64,000 bases of DNA from Herbaspirillum rubrisubalbicans. Lineage in GTDB: Bacteria; Pseudomonadota; Gammaproteobacteria; Burkholderiales; Burkholderiaceae_D. This document shows, in pieces, positions 20,261 through 28,773 of the stretch. The notes below the pieces were generated by a model. The model made no database searches. It saw only the letters and a list, made by a program, of their open reading frames with translations, and was not told where the DNA came from. Numbering within the stretch: the first letter of the stretch is position 1; each line of letters opens with the position of its first letter. The DNA lies in NCBI RefSeq assembly GCF_003719195.1, contig NZ_CP024996.1:1488001-1552000 (forward strand), in the 5' to 3' direction. Position numbers and translations under genes: made by a program.

Positions 20261-22081
20261 TCAGTTCAGCGAATTCAGATAATTGACCCAGCCGCCGTGG
20301 TGGGTGATGTCGGTGGCGCCGGCAATGCCGGCCGGCTCGCAGATGAAGCCCTTGACGCTGCTGCCATCGGCCAGCTCCACCGTGCCGATGCCCAGCGGCG
20401 CCGGGATGGCCGCGACGAAGCCACCGAACTGGCGCAACGGCATCTCCCAGACTTCCACCGCGATGGCGGCGCCGTCACCTTCGGTGCGGGCCAGGCCGGG
20501 TTTGGGCGGTGTCGTGCCGGCCAAGGCATAGAGCCGGTAGCAGGCGGCAGTGCAGGTCACGGCCACGCGGCGCGCGCCGGCTTCCAGCAATTGCCAGTTC
20601 AGCGGTTGGCCGGCCAGGTGGGCGCCGACCACGCAGACCTTGATAGTGCTTTCGTTGAAGGGCAGCGGCGCGGCGGCAATCGCATCGGCTTGCGCGGCAC
20701 CGCCCAGCTGCTGCTGCAAGCGGGCGCCGGCTTCGGCCAGCAGGTGGTCGGCCCCGGCCTGGCCGATCAGGGTCACGCCGGCTGGCAAGCCGTCGCGACG
20801 CCACACGCCGGGGATGGCCAGGGCCGACATATCCATCAGGTTGACGAAGTTGGTGTAGTGGCCCAGTTGCGCATTGCGCACCACCGGATCGGCCTCGACC
20901 TCGGCGATGGTGGGGAAGGTGGTGGTGGTGGGCACCAGCATCAGGTCGCTGCCTGCCAGCAGGTTCTCGGCCTGGCGGCGCAGGTCGGCCAGGTGGTATT
21001 GGGCATTGAAGCTGTCGACCGCATCGTAGTCATCGGCTTGCGCGGTGATCTGGCGTACCACCGGATGGATGGCTTCCTGGTTCTCCAGGAAGAAGTCACC
21101 CAGCGCGGCGCGGCGTTCGGCCACCCACGGCCCCTGGTACAGCAGTTGCGCGGCGGCGCTGAAGGGGGCGAAGGGAATCTTCGCCAGGCTCACCCCGGGC
21201 AGGGCCGCGATCTGCGCCAGGCTGCGTTCCCAGGCTTCCTGGGCGACGCTGTCGCCAAAGAATTCACAGTGCTCGGGAATGGCGATGCGATAGCCCCGGC
21301 GCTTCACACCCAGCATGGTGGGACGGCGCGAATAGCCATCCTCGGCATCGAAGCCGGCGGCGCTGTGCAGTACGCGCCAGGCATCGGCCACGTCATGGGC
21401 GAAGATGGAGATGCAATCCAGGGTGCGGCAGGCCGGGACCAGGCCGCGTGCGCTGATCAAGCCCTTGGTGGGCTTGAGGCCGACCAGGTGATTGAAGGCA
21501 GCCGGTACACGGCCCGAGCCGGCGGTATCCGTTCCCAGTGAGAACAGGACTTGACCCAGTGCCACCGCCACCGCCGAGCCCGAACTGGAACCGCCCGAGA
21601 CATAGTCCGGCTTGATGGCATTGCGAACCGCACCGTAGGGGGAGCGCACGCCGACCAGGCCGGTGGCGAACTGGTCCAGGTTGGTCTTGCCCACCAGCAG
21701 TGCGCCAGCAGCCTGCAGGCGCTGCACCACGGCGGCGCTCTCGCTGGCCAGCCGGCCGAATTCGGGACAGGCCCCGGTGGTGGACATCTCGGCCACGTCG
21801 ATGTTGTCCTTCACGGCGAAGGGAATGCCGAACAGCGGCATGGTCTCCAGCACGGCTTCTCCCTTGATCTGCAACATCAGGTCCAGCGCGGCGGCTTGTT
21901 GCTTCAGTTGCTTGGGCGGCACGCGGCTGATCCAGACTTCATCGCGGCCGGCGCGGTCGATGCGCGCCAGCAGTTCGGCCACCACCTTGCCGGGCGTGCT
22001 GCGGCCTTCGCGGTAGGCGGCCAGGGTGGCGGCGATGGTGGTCGGGGTGGCGGCTTGTTGCAGGGCGGAAATGGCAGTCAT
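20261..22081 (-). CDS. atzF: Allophanate hydrolase (AtzF type)
   Basis: Cleaves allophanate to ammonia and CO2, the last step of biuret and cyanurate breakdown. The N-terminal amidase-signature domain has the Ser-cisSer-Lys triad at exactly K91 (AVKDN), S165 (GGSSSGSA) and S189 (GTDTAGSG), the numbering I recall for AtzF. The C-terminal domain (from about residue 470, CVVGAHLAGQPLNWQLLEAGA) is the extra AtzF domain that helps decarboxylation; the biotin-dependent urea carboxylase partner is absent, which favours a biuret rather than urea-amidolyase path. 606 aa. No Shine-Dalgarno sequence precedes the ATG; instead a 32-bp dyad ends 5 bp upstream. Confidence 0.95.
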   Translation of the reverse strand: MTAISALQQAATPTTIAATLAAYREGRSTPGKVVAELLARIDRAGRDEVWISRVPPKQLKQQAAALDLMLQIKGEAVLETMPLFGIPFAVKDNIDVAEMSTTGACPEFGRLASESAAVVQRLQAAGALLVGKTNLDQFATGLVGVRSPYGAVRNAIKPDYVSGGSSSGSAVAVALGQVLFSLGTDTAGSGRVPAAFNHLVGLKPTKGLISARGLVPACRTLDCISIFAHDVADAWRVLHSAAGFDAEDGYSRRPTMLGVKRRGYRIAIPEHCEFFGDSVAQEAWERSLAQIAALPGVSLAKIPFAPFSAAAQLLYQGPWVAERRAALGDFFLENQEAIHPVVRQITAQADDYDAVDSFNAQYHLADLRRQAENLLAGSDLMLVPTTTTFPTIAEVEADPVVRNAQLGHYTNFVNLMDMSALAIPGVWRRDGLPAGVTLIGQAGADHLLAEAGARLQQQLGGAAQADAIAAAPLPFNESTIKVCVVGAHLAGQPLNWQLLEAGARRVAVTCTAACYRLYALAGTTPPKPGLARTEGDGAAIAVEVWEMPLRQFGGFVAAIPAPLGIGTVELADGSSVKGFICEPAGIAGATDITHHGGWVNYLNSLN

Positions 22082-22085
22082 TTTG

Positions 22086-22117
22086 GATATTCAAACTTGA
22101 ATACAAGATTGAATATC
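22086..22117. promoter_or_regulatory. Candidate GntR-family operator in front of atzF
   Basis: A 32-bp dyad centred at 22101.5: outer arms GATATTCAA and TTGAATATC, inner arms CTTG and CAAG around AATA. Only the central four bases and one A:A pair break symmetry. The inner core reads CTTGTATTCAAG on the minus strand, like operators of FCD-type GntR proteins. It begins 5 bp upstream of the atzF start codon, so bound regulator would block transcription start or translation start directly. Confidence 0.7.
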
Positions 22118-22347
22118 TTTAAGCAGGAGGCGTGCCAGCGCGTCCGTCACGCGGCTGAAAAATGGGAAAAGGCTTCACCACGCGAGTTTGCGAGGTGAAG
22201 TGCCGAAAGGCAAGCTGTCCGAGGGGAAATGAAGAATTTTGTCAGCGAGACAAAATGGTGAGCCGTGCGCCGAACTTGGACATCCGCTGGGGCGGCCTGC
22301 ACGGGAATCAGGCAGGCCGGCTGGAAATTACCTGTATGAAGATTTCT

Positions 22348-23073
22348 TCAAAGCTCCCCCCACACCGCATTCAAGGCAGCCAGTGCCGCCAGCCCCGCAG
22401 TCTCGGTACGCAGCACCCGGCTGCCCATGGACAGCATCAGCGCGCCCTGGGCGCAGGCCAGGTCTTCTTCTTCCTCGCTGAAGCCGCCTTCGGGGCCGAC
22501 GATGACGGTCACGGCCTGCGGCGGATGATGGCGCGCCCAGCCCGACAGCGGCTCGCTGCCGCGCGGGGAGAGCAGGATGCGGCGGTGCAGGTCGCTCTGG
22601 GCGATCCAGCGCTTGAAGTCGGTCACCTCGCCCAGATGTGGCAGGCGGTTGCGGCCGCATTGCTCGGCGGCAGCATGGATAATGCCTTGCCAGTGCGCCT
22701 GTTTCTTCTCGGCCCGTTCGCCCGCCAGGCGCACCACGCAGCGCTGTGCGGCCAGCGGCTGCAGGGCGGTGGCGCCCAGTTCCACGGCTTTCTCGACGAT
22801 CCAATCCATCTTCGATCCTTCAGGCAGGGCCTGGGCCAGGGTCAGCGCATAGGGCAGTTCGGCCTCGCGAGGTGAAAATGTCTTCACTTCGGCGTGGGCC
22901 CGCTTCTTTTCAATAGCCGTCAGGCTGGCGGTGTACTCGCCGCCTTCGCCATTGAACAGGGTGAGCGTATCGCCCGCTTGCAGGCGCAGCACCTGGATAT
23001 GGTGGGCAATCTGCTCAGGCAGGACCAGCGCGGTACCGATGGCGAGGGTTTGCGGAAGGAAGAAACGGGGCAT
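22348..23073 (-). CDS. rsmE: 16S rRNA m3U1498 methyltransferase
   Basis: SPOUT-class methyltransferase that makes N3-methyluridine at position 1498 of 16S rRNA. The C-terminal trefoil knot shows VIVGPEGGFSEEEEDLA and SMGSRVLRTETAGLAAL, and the substrate region KMDWIVEKAVELGA is conserved. Start taken as MPRFFLP at 23073, the usual family N-terminus, giving 241 aa; an upstream in-frame ATG at 23128 is possible. Bases 22118-22347, between it and the atzF operator, hold no gene. Confidence 0.95.
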   Translation of the reverse strand: MPRFFLPQTLAIGTALVLPEQIAHHIQVLRLQAGDTLTLFNGEGGEYTASLTAIEKKRAHAEVKTFSPREAELPYALTLAQALPEGSKMDWIVEKAVELGATALQPLAAQRCVVRLAGERAEKKQAHWQGIIHAAAEQCGRNRLPHLGEVTDFKRWIAQSDLHRRILLSPRGSEPLSGWARHHPPQAVTVIVGPEGGFSEEEEDLACAQGALMLSMGSRVLRTETAGLAALAALNAVWGEL

Positions 23074-23164
23074 GGGGAGGGGGGCCAGGAGGCAGTGAAG
23101 ATGCAAAAATGTTGTCAGGACAGTCATGCGACTGGTCCTGAATTTTAATCCCCCCGGCGCACTC

Positions 23165-23173
23165 TGGTAAAAT
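23165..23173 (+). promoter_or_regulatory. Extended -10 promoter element for tkt
   Basis: TGGTAAAAT fits an extended -10 (TGN plus TATAAT-like), about 100 bp upstream of the tkt start codon. The -35 region is weak. Confidence 0.45.
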
Positions 23174-23275
23174 ACGGCCCCGCGCTGCACTTGGCCTTCC
23201 GGGGCGGCGCTTTGGCTTGAAAACCCGATTGGTGCGCCTCACAGCGCCTCTTGCACAGCAAACTCATACCTCGAC

Positions 23276-25270
23276 ATGATTTCCACACTCCCCACCGACA
23301 AGATGGCCAACGCGATCCGCGCGCTGGCGATGGACGCAGTTCAAAAAGCCAATTCCGGGCACCCGGGTATGCCGATGGGGATGGCCGAAATCGCAGTGGC
23401 CCTGTGGGCCAAGCACTATCGTCACAACCCGTCCAACCCGCACTGGGCCAACCGCGACCGCTTCGTGCTCTCCAACGGCCACGGCTCCATGCTGCAATAT
23501 GCGCTGCTGCACCTGACCGGTTACGACCTGTCGATGGAAGACATCAAGTCCTTCCGCCAGCTGCATTCCAAGACCGCCGGCCACCCGGAAGTCCACATCA
23601 CCCCGGGCGTGGAAACCACCACCGGCCCGCTGGGTCAGGGCATCACCAATGCAGTGGGCATGGCGCTGGCTGAAAAGCTGCTGGCTGCCGAATTCAACAA
23701 GCCCGGCCTGGCCGTGGTCGATCACTACACCTACGCCTTCGTCGGCGACGGTTGCCTGATGGAAGGTATCTCGCATGAAGCCTGCTCGCTGGCGGGCGTG
23801 CTGAACCTGTCCAAGCTGATCGTGCTGTATGACGACAACGGCATCTCGATTGACGGCCACGTCGAAGGCTGGTTCAAGGACGACACCCCGAAGCGTTTCG
23901 AAGCCTACGGCTGGAACGTCATCCCGGCCGTCGACGGCCACAACGTCGAGGCCGTGAGCGCCGCGATCCACCAGGCCAAGTTGGCCGACAAACCGACCCT
24001 GATCTGCTGCCGCACCGTCATCGGCAAGGGTTCGCCCAACCTGGCCGGCACCGACAAGGTGCACGGCGCCGCCCTGGGCGACAAGGAAATCGCCGCCGTG
24101 CGCGAAGCGCTGGGCTGGACTGCCGCGCCCTTCGAGATTCCCGCTGACGTCTACGCCGCCTGGGATGCCAAGGCCACTGGCGCCGACTTCGAAGCTAGCT
24201 GGAAGCAGACCTTCGACACCTACGCCGCCCAATACCCGGCCGAAGCCGCCGAACTGCTGCGTCGCCTCAAGGGCGAACTGCCGGTCGCTTTTGAGTCCAC
24301 CGTGACCGCCTATATCAATTCCACGCTGGAAAAGAAGGAAACCATCGCCACCCGCAAGGCCAGCCAGAACGCCATCCAGGCCTATGCGCAGGCGCTGCCG
24401 GAATTCCTGGGCGGCTCGGCCGACCTGACCGGCTCGAACCTGACCAACTGGAAGGAATCGGTGGCCGTGCGCGCCGACCAGCGCGGCAACCACATCAACT
24501 ACGGTGTGCGTGAATTCGGCATGAGCGCCATCATGAACGGTATCGCCCTGCATGGCGGCTATCTGCCCTTTGGCGCGACCTTCCTGACCTTCTCCGACTA
24601 CAGCCGCAATGCCCTGCGCATGGCTGCGCTGATGAAGATCCGTTCGCTGTTCGTGTTCACCCACGACTCCATCGGCCTGGGCGAAGACGGCCCCACCCAC
24701 CAGTCGGTGGAACACGTCTCCAGCCTGCGCCTGATCCCCAACCTGGACAACTGGCGTCCGTGCGACACCACCGAAACCGCCGTGGCCTGGGCCGAATCGA
24801 TCAAGCGTCACGATGGCCCGAGCACCCTGATCTTCTCGCGCCAGAACCTGCCGTTCCAGGAGCGTACCGACGCCCAGGTCAAGGACATCGCCCGCGGTGG
24901 CTACGTGCTGCGCGATGCGCCCAATGCCAAGGTGGTGCTGATGGCGACCGGCTCCGAAATCGAACTGGCCACCAAAGCTGCCGACGCCCTGACCGCCGAA
25001 GGCATCGCCGTGCGTGTGGTGTCGATGCCCTCGACTGACGTGTTCGACCGCCAGGATTCGGCCTACAAGGCCACGGTGCTGCCGCGCGGCGTCCCGCGCG
25101 TGGCCATCGAAGCCGGCGTGACCGCCTTCTGGCACAAGTACGTGGGCCTGGAAGGCGCCGTGGTCGGGATCGATACCTTCGGCGAATCGGCCCCGGCTGG
25201 CGTGCTGTTCAAGCACTTCGGTTTCACTGTCGAGAACGTGGTGGCCAAGGCCAAGGCAGTACTGGCTTGA
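23276..25270 (+). CDS. tkt: Transketolase
   Basis: Thiamine-diphosphate enzyme moving two-carbon units in the pentose phosphate pathway. The N-terminal part has the TPP motif [18 protein letters not shown] and LIVLYDDN; the middle domain has the conserved [14 protein letters not shown] and [14 protein letters not shown]. Length 664 aa is typical. Its TGA overlaps a potential TTG start of the following GNAT gene; gapA follows about 0.7 kb later, a usual arrangement for central-carbon genes in betaproteobacteria. Confidence 0.98.
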   Translation: MISTLPTDKMANAIRALAMDAVQKANSGHPGMPMGMAEIAVALWAKHYRHNPSNPHWANRDRFVLSNGHGSMLQYALLHLTGYDLSMEDIKSFRQLHSKTAGHPEVHITPGVETTTGPLGQGITNAVGMALAEKLLAAEFNKPGLAVVDHYTYAFVGDGCLMEGISHEACSLAGVLNLSKLIVLYDDNGISIDGHVEGWFKDDTPKRFEAYGWNVIPAVDGHNVEAVSAAIHQAKLADKPTLICCRTVIGKGSPNLAGTDKVHGAALGDKEIAAVREALGWTAAPFEIPADVYAAWDAKATGADFEASWKQTFDTYAAQYPAEAAELLRRLKGELPVAFESTVTAYINSTLEKKETIATRKASQNAIQAYAQALPEFLGGSADLTGSNLTNWKESVAVRADQRGNHINYGVREFGMSAIMNGIALHGGYLPFGATFLTFSDYSRNALRMAALMKIRSLFVFTHDSIGLGEDGPTHQSVEHVSSLRLIPNLDNWRPCDTTETAVAWAESIKRHDGPSTLIFSRQNLPFQERTDAQVKDIARGGYVLRDAPNAKVVLMATGSEIELATKAADALTAEGIAVRVVSMPSTDVFDRQDSAYKATVLPRGVPRVAIEAGVTAFWHKYVGLEGAVVGIDTFGESAPAGVLFKHFGFTVENVVAKAKAVLA

Positions 25271-25284
25271 GCAGTCTGGTGTCC

Positions 25285-25812
25285 ATGACTGAAGAAGTCC
25301 TGTTCCGTCGCGCCCGCAAGGGCGACGCGGCGTCGATTGCCGGTGTGCGTATCGACGCCTGGCGTGCCGCCTATCGTGGCCTGGTGCCCGACAGCTATCT
25401 GGATCACTTGAAGCCCGAGGAAAGCGTCAAGCTGTGGGAGCAGGTGCTGGAAGCGTCGTCTGACGCCGCCTGCACCTTCGTGGCCGAAAGTGGTGGCGAG
25501 ATCATCGGCTTCGCTTCCGGCATGACCCTGGCGGAGTCGCGTTTCGGCTGCGACGCCGAGCTGACCGCCATCTGCGTGCTGCCCGATGAGCAGCGCAAGG
25601 GATTGGGCAAGCGCCTGCTGGCCAACGTTGCCGCCACCCTCATCAGTGCCGGCGCCACTGGCCTGATGGCGTGGGTATTGAGCAGGAACGAAGGCGCCGG
25701 GGAATTTTTCGAGTCACTCGGGGCCGAAAGGCTTTATGAACAAACGTTCACCTGGGATGATGGCAGCGAACTCGACGAGATCGGTTTCGTCTGGCGCAAG
25801 CTCCACTCCTGA
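25285..25812 (+). CDS. GNAT-family N-acetyltransferase
   Basis: Small acetyl-CoA-dependent acetyltransferase, 175 aa. The acetyl-CoA loop reads LPDEQRKGLGKRLLANV, and the preceding strand AELTAICVLPDEQ fits the fold. The acceptor substrate is unknown. The frame stays open back to a TTG at 25267 that overlaps the tkt stop, but ATG 25285 begins at the conserved EVLFRRARKGDAASI. Probably co-transcribed with tkt and gapA. Confidence 0.88.
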   Translation: MTEEVLFRRARKGDAASIAGVRIDAWRAAYRGLVPDSYLDHLKPEESVKLWEQVLEASSDAACTFVAESGGEIIGFASGMTLAESRFGCDAELTAICVLPDEQRKGLGKRLLANVAATLISAGATGLMAWVLSRNEGAGEFFESLGAERLYEQTFTWDDGSELDEIGFVWRKLHS

Positions 25813-26002
25813 GCGGGTGAGAGCGGTAAGCCACGGATAGGCAGGATCAGCAGGGCAGGCAGGGACGGCAAGAACAACTGAACAAAAGGCCGGAAAAGAA
25901 GGATTCATGTCCGACTGGCAGCGCCGCAAGGGTGCAAGCTGCGGACAGGTCGCTTTCCCGACTACCGGTTTGCATCGATTTTTACTACTTGAGGAGAAGA
26001 GC

Positions 26003-27016
26003 ATGGCAATTCGCGTAGCAATCAACGGTTATGGCCGCATCGGCCGCAATATCCTGCGCGCTCACTACGAAGGCGGCAAGAAGCACGACATCGAGATTGT
26101 CGCCATCAACGACCTGGGCGATCCCAAGACCAATGCCCACCTGACCCAGTACGACACCGCCCATGGCAAGTTCCCCGGCACCGTGACCGTGGATGGCGAT
26201 TCCATCGTCGTCAACGGCGACCGCATCAAGGTGCTGGCACAGCGCAACCCCGCCGAGCTGCCCTGGGGCGAGCTGGGTGTGGACGTGGTGCTGGAATGCA
26301 CCGGCTTCTTCACCACCAAGGAAAAAGCCAGCGCCCACATCAAGGGTGGTGCCAAGAAGGTGATCATCTCCGCTCCCGGCGGTAAGGACGTGGACGCCAC
26401 CGTCGTGTTCGGCGTCAACCACGGCGTGTTGAAGGCCTCCGACACCGTCATCTCCAACGCATCTTGCACCACCAACTGCCTGGCCCCGCTGGTGCAGCCG
26501 CTGAACGACAAGATCGGGCTGGAAAACGGCCTGATGACCACCGTCCACGCCTACACCAATGACCAGGTGCTGACCGACGTGTACCACGAAGACCTGCGCC
26601 GCGCCCGTTCGGCCACCCAGTCCATGATTCCGACCAAGACCGGTGCTGCTGCCGCGGTCGGCCTGGTGCTGCCGCAACTGAACGGCAAGCTGGACGGCTA
26701 CGCCATCCGCGTGCCGACGATCAACGTGTCCATCGTTGACCTGTCCTTCGTGGCTTCGCGCGACACCACCGTGGATGAAGTCAATTCCATCCTGAAGGCC
26801 GCTTCCGAATCCGGTCCGTTGAAGGGCATCCTGACCTACAACACCGACCCGCTGGTCTCGGTGGACTTCAACCACAATCCGGCATCGTCCAACTTCGACG
26901 CTACCCTGACCAAGGTCTCCGGCCGTCTGGTGAAGGTTTCGTCCTGGTACGACAACGAGTGGGGCTTCTCCAACCGTATGCTCGACACCACCGTGGCTCT
27001 GGCAACGGCCAAGTAA
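26003..27016 (+). CDS. gapA: Glyceraldehyde-3-phosphate dehydrogenase, type I
   Basis: Glycolytic/gluconeogenic NAD-dependent enzyme. Rossmann start [14 protein letters not shown], catalytic cysteine in [13 protein letters not shown], and [12 protein letters not shown] near the end. GAGGAGAAG sits just before ATG 26003, which decides the start; 337 aa is the usual length. The 190-bp spacer upstream has no gene. Confidence 0.98.
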   Translation: MAIRVAINGYGRIGRNILRAHYEGGKKHDIEIVAINDLGDPKTNAHLTQYDTAHGKFPGTVTVDGDSIVVNGDRIKVLAQRNPAELPWGELGVDVVLECTGFFTTKEKASAHIKGGAKKVIISAPGGKDVDATVVFGVNHGVLKASDTVISNASCTTNCLAPLVQPLNDKIGLENGLMTTVHAYTNDQVLTDVYHEDLRRARSATQSMIPTKTGAAAAVGLVLPQLNGKLDGYAIRVPTINVSIVDLSFVASRDTTVDEVNSILKAASESGPLKGILTYNTDPLVSVDFNHNPASSNFDATLTKVSGRLVKVSSWYDNEWGFSNRMLDTTVALATAK

Positions 27017-27151
27017 GACGCGTGGATTGGCCTTCCGGTCGGGAAGTTCCTGGCCGGGAGCGTCAATTTCAGGGCTGTTTCCGTTTCTTTTCCTCGTATG
27101 CAAGTCGCTTTGCCGAGGTGAAAATGGGGAATCAGCCTGCAAAAGGAGTAC

Positions 27152-27196
27152 AAAGGCTGTTGCTGGCGTGGCGCTGGCAATGGCCTTTTGTTTATT
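27152..27196 (+). terminator. Likely terminator after gapA
   Basis: AAAGGC...TTGC (27152-27163) can pair with GCAA...GCCTTT (27177-27188), interrupted by one TG/TG mismatch, followed by a T-rich tail TTGTTTATTTGTT. It lies about 135 bp after gapA. Confidence 0.5.
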
Positions 27197-27263
27197 TGTT
27201 CATTTATTTCTCCGTTTGCGCTTTGCCTGAACAACAAGAGCAACCGACCCAATGAGGGAACGC

Positions 27264-27773
27264 ATGTCCGCAAGCTCATCCCAGGCCCCTCGCCTGTGGG
27301 CCAACCTGGCCCTGATTTGCGCCGTCAGCTTGTCGCTGTCCGCGTGTGACTACATCAGCAGCTTTTCCAAGCCCAAGCAGACCCCGGAAGAGGCCAAGGC
27401 AGAAGGCATTGCGCTGGGCGCCGGCTGCCGCCAGGCCGGTCAGAGCCTGGAAGACTGCTACCAGCGCAATCCCGATGCCTTGAAGGCCGGTATCTTCGCC
27501 GGCTGGAAGGACATGCACGAATACATGGCGGCCAAGGGCATCCAGACCGTGACCCCGCCGGCCCCGGCGGCCGATGCGACCAAGGATGATGCCAAGGGCA
27601 AGGATGGCAAGGACAAGGACGCCAAGGACAGCGACCGCAGCAGCCGTTCCCGCGATCGCGATTCCAGCCGCGACAATGCCCGCTCGCGTGACCGCGAAAG
27701 TTCCTCCTCCTCGCGCGAGGCCAGCAGCGACCGCCGCGCCAGCCGCGATGAGAAGACGCCGCCCAAATATTGA
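27264..27773 (+). CDS. Small lipoprotein with Ser/Arg/Asp-rich tail
   Basis: Uncharacterised 169-aa secreted lipoprotein: signal peptide with lipobox LSAC about residue 28. A compact region (residues 40-90: GCRQAGQSLEDCYQRN, with two cysteines, and IFAGWKDMHEYMAAKG) follows, then a low-complexity tail of K/D then S/R/D repeats (SRDRDSSRDNARSRDR). The tail resembles an RS domain in composition only. ATG 27264 has GAGGGA upstream and is preferred over ATG 27252. No family recognised. Confidence 0.75.
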   Translation: MSASSSQAPRLWANLALICAVSLSLSACDYISSFSKPKQTPEEAKAEGIALGAGCRQAGQSLEDCYQRNPDALKAGIFAGWKDMHEYMAAKGIQTVTPPAPAADATKDDAKGKDGKDKDAKDSDRSSRSRDRDSSRDNARSRDRESSSSSREASSDRRASRDEKTPPKY

Positions 27774-27840
27774 GATTGATTGAGTTCAGGGAGCAAACGC
27801 GAGACAGTTGCAGTCCCGTTTGCCGCCCGGTAACATCCTG

Positions 27841-27864
27841 ATGCCCCGCTTGCGGGGCATTTTT
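27841..27864 (+). terminator. Rho-independent terminator
   Basis: ATGCCCCG (27841-27848) pairs with CGGGGCAT (27853-27860) over a CTTG loop, followed by TTTT. Ends the transcript of the lipoprotein gene. Confidence 0.85.
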
Positions 27865-27952
27865 CATCAGCCGGCAGGGGGAAGCGCCGGCTCTCAGGAA
27901 GCCGGTGGTCGCTTGTCGCGCCATCCGGCCAGGACAAAACAAGCATAACGAC

Positions 27953-28681
27953 ATGAAATCACATTCGACGCCCATGCCTGCCGCACTGCCGGAGCACGTT
28001 CCCGAGACCGCCTTCGGGCTCTGGTTCCTGCGCACACCAACCTGGACCCTGCACGTGCTGGAACGTGCCATGCTGGATCTGGAACGTTTGATTCCCCAGC
28101 GTCGCAGCAGCTATCCGGTGGTGGCTGACGTGGGCTGCGGCTGGGGCCGGTCGCTGAAGAAACTGCAGACCCGTTTCACCCCGCAGCGTCTGATCGGCAT
28201 GGACATCGACCCGGCCATGATCGAGGCCGCTCGCGCTGAGGCCGACGCCGAGGGCCTGCACGCCGAATTCATCCAGTGCTCCAGCGCGCAGATGCGGCTG
28301 GAAGACAGTAGCGTGGACCTGCTGTTCTGCCACCAGACCTTTCATCACCTGGTGGACCAGGAAGAGGCGATCCGCGAGTTCTACCGCGTGCTCAAACCGG
28401 GTGGCATCCTGCTCTTTGCCGAGTCGACCAAGCGCTATATCCACTCGTGGATCATCCGCTTGCTGTTCCGCCATCCGATGGAAGTGCAGAAGACTGCGGA
28501 ACAATACCTGGCCCTGGTACGCAGTGCCGGCTTCCAGGTGGCGCCGCAGTCGATTTCCTATCCCTACCTGTGGTGGAGTCGCGAAGACCTCGGCATTCTG
28601 GAGCGCGTCTTCGGCATCAAGCCCAGGGCCGAGCGTGAAGAAACACTGATCAACCTGGTGGCGGTCAAGCCGCTGAAATAA
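27953..28681 (+). CDS. Class I SAM-dependent methyltransferase
   Basis: Methyltransferase of the UbiE/Methyltransf_11 type, 242 aa. Motif I is VADVGCGWGRS, the acidic motif II LIGMDIDPAMIEAAR, motif III/IV SVDLLFCHQTFHHL and the post-motif FYRVLKPGGILLFAESTK. Substrate unknown. It stands alone between two terminators and converges with glnE. Start chosen at MKSHSTP (27953); ATG 27974 is possible. Confidence 0.87.
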   Translation: MKSHSTPMPAALPEHVPETAFGLWFLRTPTWTLHVLERAMLDLERLIPQRRSSYPVVADVGCGWGRSLKKLQTRFTPQRLIGMDIDPAMIEAARAEADAEGLHAEFIQCSSAQMRLEDSSVDLLFCHQTFHHLVDQEEAIREFYRVLKPGGILLFAESTKRYIHSWIIRLLFRHPMEVQKTAEQYLALVRSAGFQVAPQSISYPYLWWSREDLGILERVFGIKPRAEREETLINLVAVKPLK

Positions 28682-28714
28682 CAGGGCTTCACCCGAAAGA
28701 TGATCTGCATGAAG

Positions 28715-28751
28715 AAACGGGATGCACCCTCAGGCGCATCCCGTTTTTTCA
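28715..28751. terminator. Bidirectional terminator between the methyltransferase and glnE
   Basis: AACGGGATGC (28716-28725) pairs with GCATCCCGTT (28736-28745), with TTTTTT on the plus strand and AAGAA before it; it can serve both converging genes. Confidence 0.8.
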
Positions 28752-28773
28752 TTCCTATACCGGCAACAGCATG

